Shown piece by piece: positions 10,990 through 44,700 of a stretch of 64,000 nucleotides of DNA. The notes below the pieces were generated by a model that ran no database searches, was not told the DNA's origin, and saw only the letters and a list, made by a program, of their open reading frames with translations. The DNA comes from Lytechinus pictus. Taxonomy: Eukaryota > Echinodermata > Echinoidea > Temnopleuroida > Toxopneustidae. Position 1 is the first letter of the stretch. The number at the start of each line of letters is the position of its first letter. The stretch covers positions 45,190,420 through 45,254,419 of the forward strand of contig NC_087247.1 in the NCBI RefSeq assembly GCF_037042905.1. Direction: 5' to 3'. Made by a program: the position numbers and the translations under genes.

Positions 10990-13900
10990 ACCAACAACAA
11001 TTGAAAAATATTATTGTTGCAAGTTTTGGGGGTCAAAATAGAGCAAGAAGGGTGTAGAATTGCAGCCATATTGTTTTTGCCATTTTGAGGATTTTAACAT
11101 TAAATTCAAGGTTGGCAAATAACATTATTTGGACTCAGCGCCCCCGAATTATGTTAAAACACTTCTTAATTCAGCATTAACACGATTTGCCTAAGGCAGT
11201 CTACTTTTCTCAAATCTGGACCTGACTAAAAGTCCATAAGTGGCTTACGAATTCTTCATTTGAAAATTAGTATAGGCGCTAATCGATTTTGAAAAGATAC
11301 ATTACGCGTTGGTAAAACATTCCTTAAGTTACGGATAACTATGATTATTTGATTAATGATAATGCAAAGTTCCAGAGGATTATTATATTTTGTTCATTAA
11401 CCATTGTATGCCACCATACTACAGCTATGAATCGGAAATAAAAGATGGTCATCGTAGTGACCCTAGTATTAAAATAAAAATAATGTTAGAAAACATAATT
11501 GTATTAAAATAAAAATAATGTTAGAAAACATAATTGTTTTAAAGTTAAAATATAGGTGCCGGAAGCGGGTGGGGGCAGGGCAGTCGACCCCAAATCAATT
11601 TCTTGCCTCCTCGATGTTTGCCCCATTCAAATTTTGCACCCAATAACTGGAAAAAGGTGGAAGAAAAAGAAAACAAATATAAATAAAAGAAAATTGTAAA
11701 ATACTTTCTGGATCTATCAAACTTTTTATTTCAAATGGATCCCCTTTTCTGGCTTGCTTGCGACTATTTAAAGTTTTTCGTTCGCTATGTAATGTCCCTT
11801 CCACCTATTTATTTATTTATTTTATTTCCAGGCAAAAGACAACAATGATATGTACAAGAGGAAGAAAATACCACCGACTAGTGCCTGAGGATGAGTAAAA
11901 GAAACAAAAAATAGTTTCTGTTATATGAAGCTCTCCTCACTGCGTCCATAAGCTACACTTCTACATAAGATTGTAAGGCGTCAGAGTACTAAAGCGTGCT
12001 TAGTATAATTTTCTGTATATTCTTGGCAAAATATTGTTATTTTATCATTAAACGTTCACATAAAAATGACACCGGAATAATTTCACCCATTTATTTCATC
12101 CATTGATCATTAATGGAAAGCCAATGACAGAAAGGTCAAGGTAAAGACGTGACACGTGGGTCGTGGAGGCACAATCCCTCTAAATTAAAACATAATAGGT
12201 ACCGAAAACTGGGCTCAATATCTCTTATATTCATCATCGAAAGTGTGATGATTTTTTTAAATGTATTTTGCAGTTTGATAAGGGGGTTCATATATGATTC
12301 AAATTCCTATTAACAGATAGGGAACCAACTTTGTCAGAATATGATCATCGTTTTGATAGTGGCTCAACCAAATCTGTCAACTAAAAAAAGTCACCTTCAA
12401 CCAGGACTTCCTGGCAGCCAACAGGATTTTCCTAATTTTTTTTAAACAGCTATTTGCACTATATAAAAAAAATGTTCAGTCTCAGACAAGATTGTCAACT
12501 AGGACCCTAACAGATTTTCTTTAAGAAAATAGACATAAAATATGAAATCAATGTACTGCTGTCTCGGAACTATATACTTTAATCTACTTTAAAGGATATG
12601 ATAAAAAATACATATATCATGAACAAATTGTAAAGTGTGTTAAAACATTTTCAGTCCATCGTGTTTGTGTCTTAACAAATAAAACATGTTCAATGACGCT
12701 GTATTTAAACTATGGTCAGTGAAATGAAAGCATTTCTATTTTTCTTACTGGAGTTCAATTTTTGCCCCTCTCCGAATACATGCAAATGTGAGAGAGAGGA
12801 GAGAGGTGGGGAGAGAAAGGTAGATAAAAGAGGAACTGTAAATTTCAATTTTATAGTTTCCCGAAATATGTCGATTTTATCGGTCAAATCAGATATTCTA
12901 GTTGGTTATCAGAATTATTCAGACAGATAAGGAGTCAAGATCATAGGGAAACATGATCACTTGTTTTTTTTTTGTCATTGTTTAAGCTCCTGATTGTATC
13001 ATTATTTGAGTGACCGTAAGGTTTCAAGTTCAGTTTATGACAATTTAGTGGTCAGTTCGATATCCTTTTAATTAGATTGTGGTCAAAATAACTTCCTATT
13101 TGTGGTCAGAACAGTTTGATAAACCACACTCGTCATGATCATGGCTGTAAATGAACTGAAGAAATAATGTCATGGACTCACCTGATTTCTACCTGTTGTT
13201 GTTCACATAAAAACAACTAAATACCAAAAAACAAGGAAGATGACTAGATGAAAGATCGGCTAGGTGCAACTAAATTTCAGTCATATTCTATTTCATCGTC
13301 TAATTTTAGTCGCTTAAGACTATGAAATGGTTGCATCCAGCTGACTATTAATCTAGTAATTTTAACCAGATTGTTTTCCGAGTGTATATAGCTCAATTAC
13401 TGCCTGCTTCGACGCGATTCCATTGAATTACCATGATTATAGCAATGTTTATGTGTAAACCTGCAAAACCTATAAAAGCAGTTATTATGTTAAATGTTTT
13501 TTTGTATTAATAATAAAATTGTGCTGCTTATTTAATATGTGGAAAAAAAAAGACCAGAGCATGGTGAAAAAAAAAATCAGCAGCAGATCTCCCCACCCTA
13601 TCCCGACGAGCAACATCAATCTTTAAATATCACCAGTTTGCATTTAAATTGACCAAAATATTATTTACCGCATGCCAGGTAAAATATAATTTCTGGACAT
13701 ATGATTCCATCACGTTTATCCACATTTCATAAAATCTTTTCAATTCACTCTCAGTGATCATTTTATATAGAGATGTAATTATTTTTTTTTACTGTAATCA
13801 TAACAAGTCAGAATAATGTTACTAGAATTTACCCTCTATACTTCATAAAATTCAAATGAAATGAATTTAAATTCACATGGATATTATACAGAAAATAAAG

Positions 13901-14640
13901 ACACAATTTACAATTTGGAGTGCACCTAAAACAAAATAGACTGCACATAGCGTAATGATTATGAGATAAAATGTTTCAGAACGCGAAGTATGGTATTTAC
14001 TTTCACAGAAATCCCTTTAAATCTGACAGCGAATATTGAACAGAAAATGTTGACAAGAATATTAACAAAATGTCTCAAATCATATAAACATATACTTTAC
14101 TCCCAATTGAGCAGCATGAACATATTTTTTACATTCTAATTATACTTGCGCAAGACTTACAAGCGTTTATTTAGGTGATGGGGACAAAAAAAATCTCCTG
14201 TAATAATTCAACAAGTTTGTTTGACCTCATAGAGGAACAAGATGCCTGTTTAAATCAAATATAAACATGAAGCCATAATTATTTCCAGTGAATCTTGTAT
14301 TTCAACCGAATGCCCTATTGATCTCAGATCGTTAAACGGAACCATTATTTTCCGCTACACATCCGAATGATGAACTTATTTTCAGATCATGGACTCCCTG
14401 TCCTCAAAATTTTAAGCAACAATTCCCTTTTTGCCAACGTTAAATATTATGGTATTGTGTCGTTTTGTACGAATTCTCAAACGCAGATTAATCATTCATT
14501 TGAGCTATTGTGTTCTGAATTATGGTGTGAATAAAATCATGAATGGTGAGCTCAGATAAAAACATGGCAAAAGTATAATTTCCTTTGTGATAGCGTGGGG
14601 TTTTCTCGACTATAAATTGACAGTTTACGAGTTATCATCT
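10990..14640. other. Unassigned AT-rich stretch
   Basis: No exon with coherent splice sites recognised. A 55-bp direct duplication (AAAATAAAAATAATGTTAGAA) lies at about 11.47-11.54 kb. Otherwise unique-looking AT-rich DNA. Confidence 0.4.
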
Positions 14641-14854
14641 TCGAATGTATATATATATATGCATTTTAAAAGAAATTTTATAATTCATGAGCATATAATG
14701 AACGAGGTATACGTAGGTACATAAATTAAAAATAAAATACTGATGCGAATACGAAATGGAAGCTGAAACTGTTTTGATTTTCTAACCTGAAAAGTGAAAA
14801 TTTTAAGCACTTTTTTTATCATGAACAAGAAAGGTACGTTAACCAATAATTCAT

Positions 14855-15180
14855 GCGAGCGCGAAGCGCGAGCTGAGTATTTTTCATATTTAGACCTGAA
14901 AACTGGACATTCTAAACACTTTTTGTAACCATGAACAGAATGGGTATCAAACTTTATGATAACTGAGTGAAAAACACGAGCTGAATTACTTTTTACTTTC
15001 AGACCTAAAATTGGACAGTTTAATGTTTAAACTGAAAGTATACGACCGCGATTCCTAACAAGATACTGAAAGCTGTACCGTACGTGCGAGCTGATTTTTT
15101 TTTTCAATTTCAAAACGGAATATCTTCAGCGACATTAAACTTCTCAATAAACAGGCAATGCGAGTGTGAAGCCAGTGTGA
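14855..15180 (+). repeat. GCGAGC-motif array (short)
   Basis: An exact GCGAGCGCGAAGCGCGAGC at 14855-14873 is followed by decayed copies near 14970 and 15090, with spacers carrying GACCTGAAAACTGGACATTC and GTAACCATGAACAG. It ends near a pyrimidine tract and a G14 run (15320). Confidence 0.7.
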
Positions 15181-15472
15181 AAAATTGATATAGTAACTTT
15201 AGTTAAAGATTGTCTATTTTCAACCCTTTTCCTTCCTCTTCTCATTTTTCTTATTTTGCTTCTTTCTCCTCCCTCCTTTTTTCTCTCTCCTTTTCCCCTC
15301 TTTTTTTTGCGCGTCCATTAGGGGGGGGGGGGGGCGACCTCTGCGGCCCCCGGAAGGCCCGGATCCATGATCTGTATACAAATCAGTGCCCTAGATCCAC
15401 CTATGATGTGTGATGCAGCAGAGATGGGTATACGGGCCGGGGTACTGGAGTGCTGCGTATGTTATACACATA

Positions 15473-15970
15473 TATGGAAGCTTAAAAGTGCCTCCCAGAT
15501 GTTCAGATAATAATCTTGTTATGTCTACATCCCTTAGAAAAAATGCCACGGACGAGATTTAGGATCTCGTCATGTCTAAATTCTGTGGGAGAGATGGTGA
15601 GAAGACAATATCTTGGATCTCTCACGTCTACATCCTGTGGAGGAGATGATCAGATGATAAGATCTTGGATCCATGATCATGTCATCCGATCCTCTCTTTT
15701 AAAAGATGTAGACATGACGAGTTACGAGATCATGACATCTGATCATTCTCTCCAACTGGATGTAGACATGACGAGATCCAAGATCTTGTCATCTGATCAT
15801 CTCTCACATGGGATGTAGTCATGACGAGATCCAAGATCTAGCATCTGATCATCTCTCCAACGGGATGTAGACATGACAAGATCCAAGATCTTGTCATCAT
15901 CCTTTCAAGGATTGTATACATGACGAGATGATTATCTGAAAATCTGGGTGACACTTTTAAGCTTTCCATA
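15473..15970. mobile_element. About 500-bp element: inverted ends and internal tandem repeat
   Basis: The ends TATGGAAGCTTAAAAGTG (15473) and CACTTTTAAGCTTTCCATA (to 15970) are near inverted copies. Inside, a roughly 60-bp unit with GTAGACATGACGAGATCC, AAGATCTTGTCATCTGATCA and TCTCTCC repeats at least four times, partly in inverted form on the left. The 100-residue ORF at 15516 is repeat translation. Confidence 0.7.
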
Positions 15971-15999
15971 ACCATATAAGCAGCATCACCTGGAAATCA

Positions 16000-17440
16000 G
16001 GTTGGTAAGTCAAAGTTAACAAATTTAACCCAAATTACCTTCATTTTAGAGTGAAAACTTTTTTTCCTCTCTCTCATCATTTTTTTTGGTTCCAAACCAG
16101 CACCCCCTCTTCAAAATTCGTTCCCTGGCCTGTTGTAGAGGTCATCAATCGCAAATTTAAGATACAAACATTTTGAAAAAGCTGCAAAATAGAATAAATC
16201 GAATTCCGTGATGTTTCTCAATTCAGGCCTATTTCAAGTTGACCAAATTCATTTCAATTACGACATGCCATTTACACCATTATAATACATATTATTTTCT
16301 CACTTTTATGAAACCACTCAGACACTATATATAGAGGGTGAAGGGTTTTGATATAGATTTTGTAATGGATTTTGACATTATTTCCAGAAAATAACATCAT
16401 ATTTCACTCTTTTCTCTTTCCATTTCTCTTTCATTTTTTTTTTTTTTTTTTTTTTTTTGGGGGGGGGGGGGGGGGGGCCAAGTCCCCATCTGTACGCCGC
16501 TAGTCGTGTATTAATCAAGCCGGGGTACCAGGGGTATAAAGTCCACTGGGAAATATAGTATCGCTCTGGCGGCTCTGCTCGTTTGTACAATAGACATGAA
16601 AAGGAATCATATTTGAATATAGGCATGTTATATCCTATTTTGATCACCCGAACTAGCAAACGAATGGACGGCCATGATCTTTTCGCTGAATACAGTAATA
16701 AAAAGAACATAGTTATTATTATATAGCTATGTCCTCGTAAAAGAATAATAACGTTCTTGGTGATTTATTCTAAAATATACAGTATTAATTTTATGTATTG
16801 GAGCACGTGGAGGAGACGAGGAGTTGTCTTTATCTGCGATGAAATTACCTTATATGCCCAATATGAAATCCCATATGGGTCTAGGTATAGTAATGACATA
16901 TTTTACAACTTTGTAGGAAATTCGTAGTCTTACTTGCCGCATTTCGTTCAAAAATTAACCATTACCTTCTTTGGATATTGTTTTTTTGTATTCTCTAACA
17001 AAATTTTACTAGGGATTATGAATATTTAGTACTTTGATTCGAAGCATTAAAATATTGTGTAGGCCTATTTTGAAGTAGTACTGATCAGAATCCATAGCTA
17101 AACTTGATTTATTTCAAATCTACGTATTTTAGAGTGCAGATTTTCAAAATTACAAATAATTCTTGACTTTAATATTACAGGTCATGGATGATTGTTTGCA
17201 ATTAGTAATGACGATTTTATAGGTACCCCTCCCTGGTATCATTCAGGATGTAACCTTGGACCGCATGAGGTCGCTCTCAAAATCACAATGCGTCTGTTTT
17301 CAAAATAATAGTAAAGCGGAAGAGCTGAACACTCTTGCATATCGCAAATCTAATGCAATACGCATGCGCAGAGGTGCTTCAACAAAAACCTCTAATATTC
17401 ATTGAAGAAAGAAAAAAAATCAATTTCTGCGATCTGCTGC
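16000..17440. other. Upstream region of the C4-like gene
   Basis: It holds a T22/G19 homopolymer pair (about 16437-16477) and otherwise unassigned DNA. Nothing like a gene seen. Confidence 0.4.
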
Positions 17441-17480
17441 TATAAATGGCAAATGAATCGACGACATTGCTTCATTAGTT
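17441..17480 (+). promoter_or_regulatory. TATA box and initiator of the C4-like gene
   Basis: TATAAATGG lies at 17441-17449. An initiator-like TTCATTA has its A at 17474, 33 nt downstream of the TATA start, the usual spacing. A second TCAGT at 17487-17491 could be an alternative start. The inferred 5' UTR is about 225 nt. Supported by motif and spacing only. Confidence 0.55.
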
Positions 17481-17699
17481 TGAGCATCAGTACCTGGTTT
17501 TGAGTCGTTATAGGCCGGGTGGAATTGTTCTGGAAACACCTTAACCGAACCAGTTTAATTAAGACTTCTTGTCGCTTTAAAAATAAGAGTTAAGGCCTAT
17601 TTTTTTCAAGTAATCGAGCGAATCACAACTTGTGAGAACTTGCTAAGAAATCGTTTTATTGACTCTAAAAATCCAAACGTTGGACTTCAAAAAAGACGT

Positions 17700-37998
<20,299 letters not shown>

Positions 37999-39976
37999 TT
38001 CAAAGAGACTTCAAAGTAACCCTGCAGTCAAAGCTAATTCAGCAACTGTATGAAAACCACCTGCTAATAGTGATCACCAAGGCTGCAGTCTGACCAGTTT
38101 ATAACTACCAACTACTGAGGATACCAAAGGGTAATAACAAACTTATGCTGCACACAGGTGGCATTTGGAGTTCTACATCAAGCACTTTGTTGGTGAGGGA
38201 TAAGGCATTCATGGACTCCATTATTCATTTAGAACAAGTTTCAATGTATTTGTGAGCTATTAGTAGTGGTTCTTGTGATGTGGTATTTAAGCTCTCTGGA
38301 GGATAGGTATGTAAAAAGTTGCATTTAAAAAGACTATCCATCTACGACTTCTTTAAAAGAAGCCATGTTGTTTAACTGTATTATAGAGTGTCTATTGGAG
38401 CATCTTCAGCATTGTTAAAGAAATTGTAATATGTTTGCTCTTGAATTTCCAGAAGGTTTAAAAAATATGATTTTTACAGTATTTTATATCAATGAGACTT
38501 CTTTCAAGAACATTTTTCTCTCCATAGATGTTTTATTCTAGGGTACCTAACGACAATACACTAAATCTAGGTTGTAGGTGGCAGGTAAAAAAACGTTCAG
38601 GACATGGATAATCAAACTTGTTTAGAGTCATAATCATGTACTGTCACTGGTCCACTACCAAGAAAAGAGGGGAAAATAGAATGGAAAAGGTTTAAATATA
38701 TTTTTTATATAATGGCAAAATCAATTTTCATATCAAATAGATCAAAATTCTGGCTCACTCACAACTTTTTTTCTTTTTTGCTCTTTACACCATCTTATGT
38801 ACCCTCAATATTCTTGACTCATTACGCCATTGTGTTCAGAAACAGATATTGAGGAGGCAACCTTTTGTCGACAGAAGGTTTTGGGGTATCACCAAAATAT
38901 TATCAAACGAATGCTTTTTATTTAGGTGTTTCATGTTTGTAATCTGAATATAACTTTGGGCTGGCCAGATAAAGTCATGTTTGTAATCTGAATATAATTT
39001 TGGGCTGGCCAGATGAAGTCAATGTGGTGCAAATTTAAGAATCTATCAACATCTTTGGTATCAAATTATAATTTTATGAGCTTCATTGCAATCTTAGACA
39101 TAGCCAATCACCTACTGGGATTTTAGTAGTTTAAAGGTCAAATCCAACAGGTTGATTTGAATAAATTGATCAAGATAAGCAAGCACAATACTGTAAAATA
39201 TATGAAATTTGAATCAACTCGAGTTATATTTACTTTAAAAAATATTATGTGCACAAGGAAAGAGGATTATGTCACATACTCACTATTTGTGATTTCTTTA
39301 ATACTAAAATTATCTGAAACTAAGAACTTAGATCAAATTTTCAGAGTATGCTGGTTTGGTTTTCCTCTATTTATTCCATCAACTTGTTGGGGGTGAACTT
39401 AGTCTTTTAAGACTTTTGTATAACCTTTTGCTTTGCAACTTGTTTTCATAGAAGTTAATGAAACTAATAAAAGTGTTCATTGTTGACAAGTGAATATCCA
39501 ATCCAGAATTCCTTTTAAAATGTATATAGTACTTTTGAGGGTAGTCGAAGAAGTTGGCCAATTTGAAGATGTAATACTGTACTATTTAGGCAAATTATCT
39601 TCCAAGTTTTAGATTAAGAAATGAGTTCAAAAATCGAAACTCTAAATGGAAGTGGAAAATACTACGACAAAGTATCTGTTAAACAAACATACTTTCTTTG
39701 CTGCAAGATTATCATCATTCTCTTTTTTCAAGTTTCAACTATATTTAATTTTCAATTATGTTTTTGTGTGTAGATTTTATAGTTGTATCATTGTACTACA
39801 AGTAGCAAGCTGTGACTGATTTGTGTATAGTATGTGGAGTATTTGTTTTTTTTTGTAATACCTGTCTGTACTATGGCTAAGATGCAAAATGATTAATACT
39901 GCCGCTTCTTTTTTTTTTACTTACCTATATCCTGAATCTGCTTTTGAATGGCATTTAGAATATATATCTGAATAAA
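37999..39976 (+). other. Probable 3' UTR and poly(A) signal of the C4-like gene
   Basis: After the stop codon no further coding is seen. AATAAA at 39971-39976, followed by a T/G-rich stretch, is the best poly(A) signal, giving a 3' UTR of about 2 kb. It holds a 51-bp-type direct duplication near 38.93-39.02 kb and a 280-bp TTAA-flanked element at 39131-39410, which itself contains an earlier AATAAA. Confidence 0.4.
39131..39410. mobile_element. TTAA-flanked foldback element, family A relative
   Basis: Left TTTAAAGGTCAAATCCAAC, right TTGGGGGTGAACTTAGTCTTTTAA, with ATGTCACATACTCACTATTT between them as in other copies. About 280 bp, in the probable 3' UTR of the C4-like gene. Confidence 0.6.
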
Positions 39977-40810
39977 TGTAAATATTCTTTGAACTTAAAC
40001 TGCTGTCATTTTTTATCGAATTGGTCTCTCATGTGAATCTATTACAATGCTGAGCTTACTATGCATTACAAACTCCAAATCAAATGTGGATTTGTATTTG
40101 CAATAGTTTTTCGTTATTATCTAAAAATCTGGAGTAATGACATTTCTGAAATACTATTCAAATTTCATACAATTTATTCATATAAAACTGTAAAAAGAAA
40201 ATAACATAAAACATTGTGCACTGGATTTTTAAAATAGGATGTAAAGAGGGAGGGGAATCTGCCCCCTTAAAAAAAATTGTTTTTCTGTAATAAATGAAGT
40301 CAACATTCTCATTATGAATAACAATTTAATTAATTCATGCCAGAAAAAAACTTGCAAATTGAATATGCAGCTGCAACAACTTTTCAAAATTGTGATCCAC
40401 CATCCCTTTTTAAGTATGATCATGTTGACAGTGTAGTATAAATTATAATATAAAAAACATGTCAGACTACTTGGAATAGCCTAAAAGACAAGCTTTCTGA
40501 ATAAGAGTCAAGACTTGTAGCTATTTCCTCATTTGAAATAAGCATGTACTTTGAAAATCCAACCATACATAACTTTTTTTTACTCCCATAGTTCCCTTCA
40601 ATTTTTCAAATCTAACAAGAGAAAAGGCAATTATTTTATCAACATTAATATCAATGCTGTGAAATATGAGTACCATTTTAATTGTTCTATCACATTGACT
40701 GATTTCCAATTCTTGTCCTTATTATGCTCTTGCGCACGTAGTCAGTGATGCATTGTGGGACAAAAACGTTGATTGTATGTTGTTCAATCAATGACAAGTT
40801 ATAAGCTCCT

Positions 40811-41076
40811 GGGCAGCGTCTCACAAAGAGTTACGATTGATCCAATCAATCATAATTCTAAGGAAATTCATCAGTGTCATAATTTTTTCTACAGGAAATT
40901 TGCACAATATCCTTTGTAAACAAAGAGAAGCACAGTGAATTTTCAAGAAAACAATGAATGCATGAATATACATCATAGAATTTTTTTAAACAAACATGCA
41001 TAACAGATGTTAAAGTGGCTGGCCGTCCATAGTTGTGTTGATCGGATCAATTGCAACTCTTTGTAAAACGGGGCCC
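40811..41076. mobile_element. Palindromic element between the two genes
   Basis: CACAAAGAGTTACGATTGATCC on the left is the inverse of GGATCAATTGCAACTCTTTGT on the right. About 265 bp. Its ends resemble the AAAGAGTTRCAACT element family, but the interior differs. Confidence 0.65.
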
Positions 41077-41408
41077 TTGTATGAGCTTCTGAATTGATGC
41101 AATATCATTTGCTGGAATATAGTATTACTCACAGAATCTTAGCATTAAATTTGTCAGAATTCTCAGAAATATGACCGGGGGTATTGTGAGCAAGAAAAGC
41201 CATTACTTCCAGAATATAAAAAATAGATATGGGCCCTGTTTCACTAGACTTAAGAATGAAAAAAAATGAAGGGATCCTTGGCATTGTACAATTACTTTCC
41301 TGCAACCATGCCCAGATGTAGCACTAACCAAACTCATGAAATTTCTAGTGATAATATGCAAGTTGGTTCTTCACTAGTTAAGGGGATAAATCAACCTTAA
41401 AGGCAGTT

Positions 41409-41414
41409 TTTATT
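41409..41414 (-). other. thoc7: Poly(A) signal of thoc7
   Basis: AATAAA on the minus strand, about 260 nt beyond the thoc7 stop codon. No stronger signal lies between. It places the two gene ends about 1.4 kb apart, tail to tail. Confidence 0.45.
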
Positions 41415-41674
41415 AAACTGACACAACAGATAGTGACAACCTTATAACACTTCCACATTTTCATCCGCTGAAAATCAAGGCTTATGATATCCTCAGATGG
41501 TATCCACTTACTGAATAGAAATAATCTCCATGATGTAACCTCTTCACTGCAGGAAATGAATGCATGAAGGATTGTGTAATTCTGATAACACTGGAGTCTT
41601 CATGAAATCCAATTACACAACAATTCTTGATATTTAAATAGTTTTTAATCATGTTCTGGGGGTGTGAGGTAGCA

Positions 41675-41757
41675 TCACTTATCTGTCAAGGAAGTATCCA
41701 TGGTGTCACTGAGCAAGGAGTCTGATGTAGTATTGAGTTTCTGGGATCCATCATCAG
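41675..41757 (-). CDS. thoc7: thoc7 terminal coding exon
   Basis: The acceptor is TTGTGTGCAG. The split Thr codon is followed by DDGSQKLNTTSDSLL and SDTMDTSLTDK, then TGA (41677-41675). The tail is weakly conserved but resembles the acidic/serine tail of the family in length and style, and the phase is exact. Confidence 0.82.
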
Positions 41758-44700
41758 CTGCACACAAATCAAAGAAAATGTTTGAAATAATGATGATGAA
41801 TAATGATAATCAAGGACTAGAACAAAGTCATATTAGAATGAAAATCTTTTTGGAAACTAATAATCTAATCTTGTTAGAAACATAACAACCCCTTTGATTC
41901 TCTGACCAATATGTTCTCATGAAACAAAATGCACTTGATTCAGTATGATCCCATGTTTAAAAGGAGGAACTGTATCATTATAACTAATTAGTGATTTTGT
42001 AATCTTCATGATTTTAAGCGATTCCAAATTTTCATTAAAAAAAAAATCTGATGCTAATTTCATGCAGTAATGGAAAAATATAAAAGTAAGCATTTGGGTG
42101 ATATGTTAGCAAAAACAAGTTGAACGCCCTGGGCAGTCTTGCCTACATTAGTTTAATCGATATACATGTAACAGTATTGCTGACTTTATGACACTGAAAT
42201 AGCATCTGAATATAATCAAATTACAATATGAAAACATACTTGTATTAACACCTATACAATAGATACATTTTGTTTCTTTATCCATGCACGCATTAAGGGG
42301 AAAATATATTCGGTCATTTTCTTTGAACTAAGAGGAAATATCAAATTTCATCAATTTTTTTGACTAGGAAATTACTTTTGACCTTGATCTATTTCCCAGT
42401 CCTTATCAAACTGTAAAAATATTGAATTTTCCATTTCAGATGTGTGTTAAAAATGCCAATTTTTTAAATCAACAAAGGTCAGATTTCAACTGTAGCTGAT
42501 GGGAATCAAACTAGTGGACTGTCCAATTTAATGCCTATAAGAGATTTACCTGTAGTGAGTTAAGTCATGAGTAACAGCTTTATGAAACATCACCCTGGTC
42601 TGTAAGTAAGGACATATAGTCATTTGATTGCTTACTTACAAATATTGAAGATTCCTGTACAACACCCATTACCAACCATTCTCTCTATTAAATTGTTACT
42701 GCCAGTAAACTTAATTACAACTCACATGCTTCTACGACATCAACTTCAGAAGTTAATAAGTTAATGATTATTGCCTTCTACTTTTGTACAAATTGCTGAT
42801 TAAATAGTAATCCAAATTCACATTACCTTTTATATATGAATGCAATAGTTTACTTGTTTGTTAAAAACGGGGACCAGATCAATTGTACATATATGATCTG
42901 AATAACCTAAGCACTTGCATGAACATATTTCATAGAACAGCCATCCATTAAAAATTATAAAAAGCCTTAAACCAGATTTTCTTAAATACTGAACTTACTG
43001 TCTAATATCCTCTGTAGCTCATGGATAGCACTGATGAGAACATGGAATTGCTTCTTCCTATCCTCCAACTAAATAAAAGATAATGAAAAGAAAGTACCAA
43101 GTTGACCCATTTTATTAAAAAAAACCACACATATATTTTCTACAGAAAGTACACAAAAATATTCACCCCAATAAAAGATAATGTTTTCCAGAGATCCCTG
43201 TCTTGGGTATAGGGACCAATTAGAGTTAACTAGTTGAGCTATGCACTGGTGAAATCAATATTTGTATCATTATTGTAACAATTTGGGGGCATTTTCTTTT
43301 TTGCCACTTTAAATATATTTTGAAATAAAACTTACACTGTAACATAATTTATTTAAAGAAATAACACTTTGTGCCCCTAAGGTAATCAAAATTGTTTGTA
43401 AAGTCACAAAGTTATGCAATTTGTATGACCTGTCCTTCTGAATACTGATATTTTGCTTCAAATGATTACTCTCTTTTGATTGATATAAACTCTTACCTTC
43501 TGGTCCAAAGATTCTTTAGTGCTATTTAATTCACCAAGATCTTTATCCAGCTCTTTTAGTTTGCTATAATGATGACAAAGGGACAATCAAAGTATTAATT
43601 GTTTATTGAAATAAAAGTAAATTACGTAGACAATAAATAGAGCAGTTACAATTAAATGAATTCAAGTAAATAAAAAAACAATATTTATGAGATAGCAAGG
43701 AGTTTGGGATATGGGACAATGATAACATGATTGTGACTTTTCTGAAATTCCAAGTCCAACAATCAGTATTGTGTAGGATTTTAGGTAAGGGACCTTGAAT
43801 ATGCGTTAGACTACAATGCAAAGATATATATGGAATAGGCAGAAATTGCAGCATCACAATCATATTTCTCCAAAACATAATACACAAAGCATAGTGATCT
43901 AACACCATAACATAATTGCTGCATAAAATCTTACACACTGATGTACTTTCCATCTCTGAAATGATTAAAAAATGTATATACAGTGCGTCCCACAAAAAAC
44001 GAAACCGAGATTTATCGATGATTTATCATAACTTAATCACAAATACAATAGACAAATGACCTACCATTTTAAAGCTTAGAATCTCCTCTTTCATCTGGTA
44101 TTACTTAGATAATTCCTCATTCACGCATGAGTGAGCAAAAACAATTTGAAGAAAGGATACCAAAAACTAATTTGGCGGGCCGTATCTGGGTTTTAAAAAG
44201 AAAACCACATGACTAAAAAGTTCAATATCTGCTCTTTAATTTGATACCTCAATTACAGAAAATGGTCAAGAAATAACAAAGTTCTGGTTATTTGAAATAA
44301 GGCTTGAATTTCAATAATTTCATAAAATGAAGAGGTTTTACAGGCTAGCGTTCAAACTCTCTCGACATTCCGTTTTGTTGACGATCAGCCATGCATTAAG
44401 TCTTTTGTTACCGTGCGATAGCTTCTGTGGGTAGCCAGTGAAAACACGTTTATTTAATGAAATTATGGAAATACAAGCATTGTTTCGAGGGATCATAACT
44501 TTTTTACTTCTTGACCATTTTCTGTGATTAAGGTATCAAATAAAAGAGCAGATATTGAACTTTTCAGTCATGTGATTTTCTCTTTGAAATTCAGATACCC
44601 CCCGCCAAATGAGTTTTTGGTATCCTTTCTTCAAATTGTTTTTGCTCACTCATGCGTGAATGAGGAATTATCTAAGTAATATCAGATGAAAGAGGAGGTC

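Noticed and set aside
41700..41885. 61-residue plus-strand ORF
   Set aside because: Mostly antisense of the thoc7 terminal exon.
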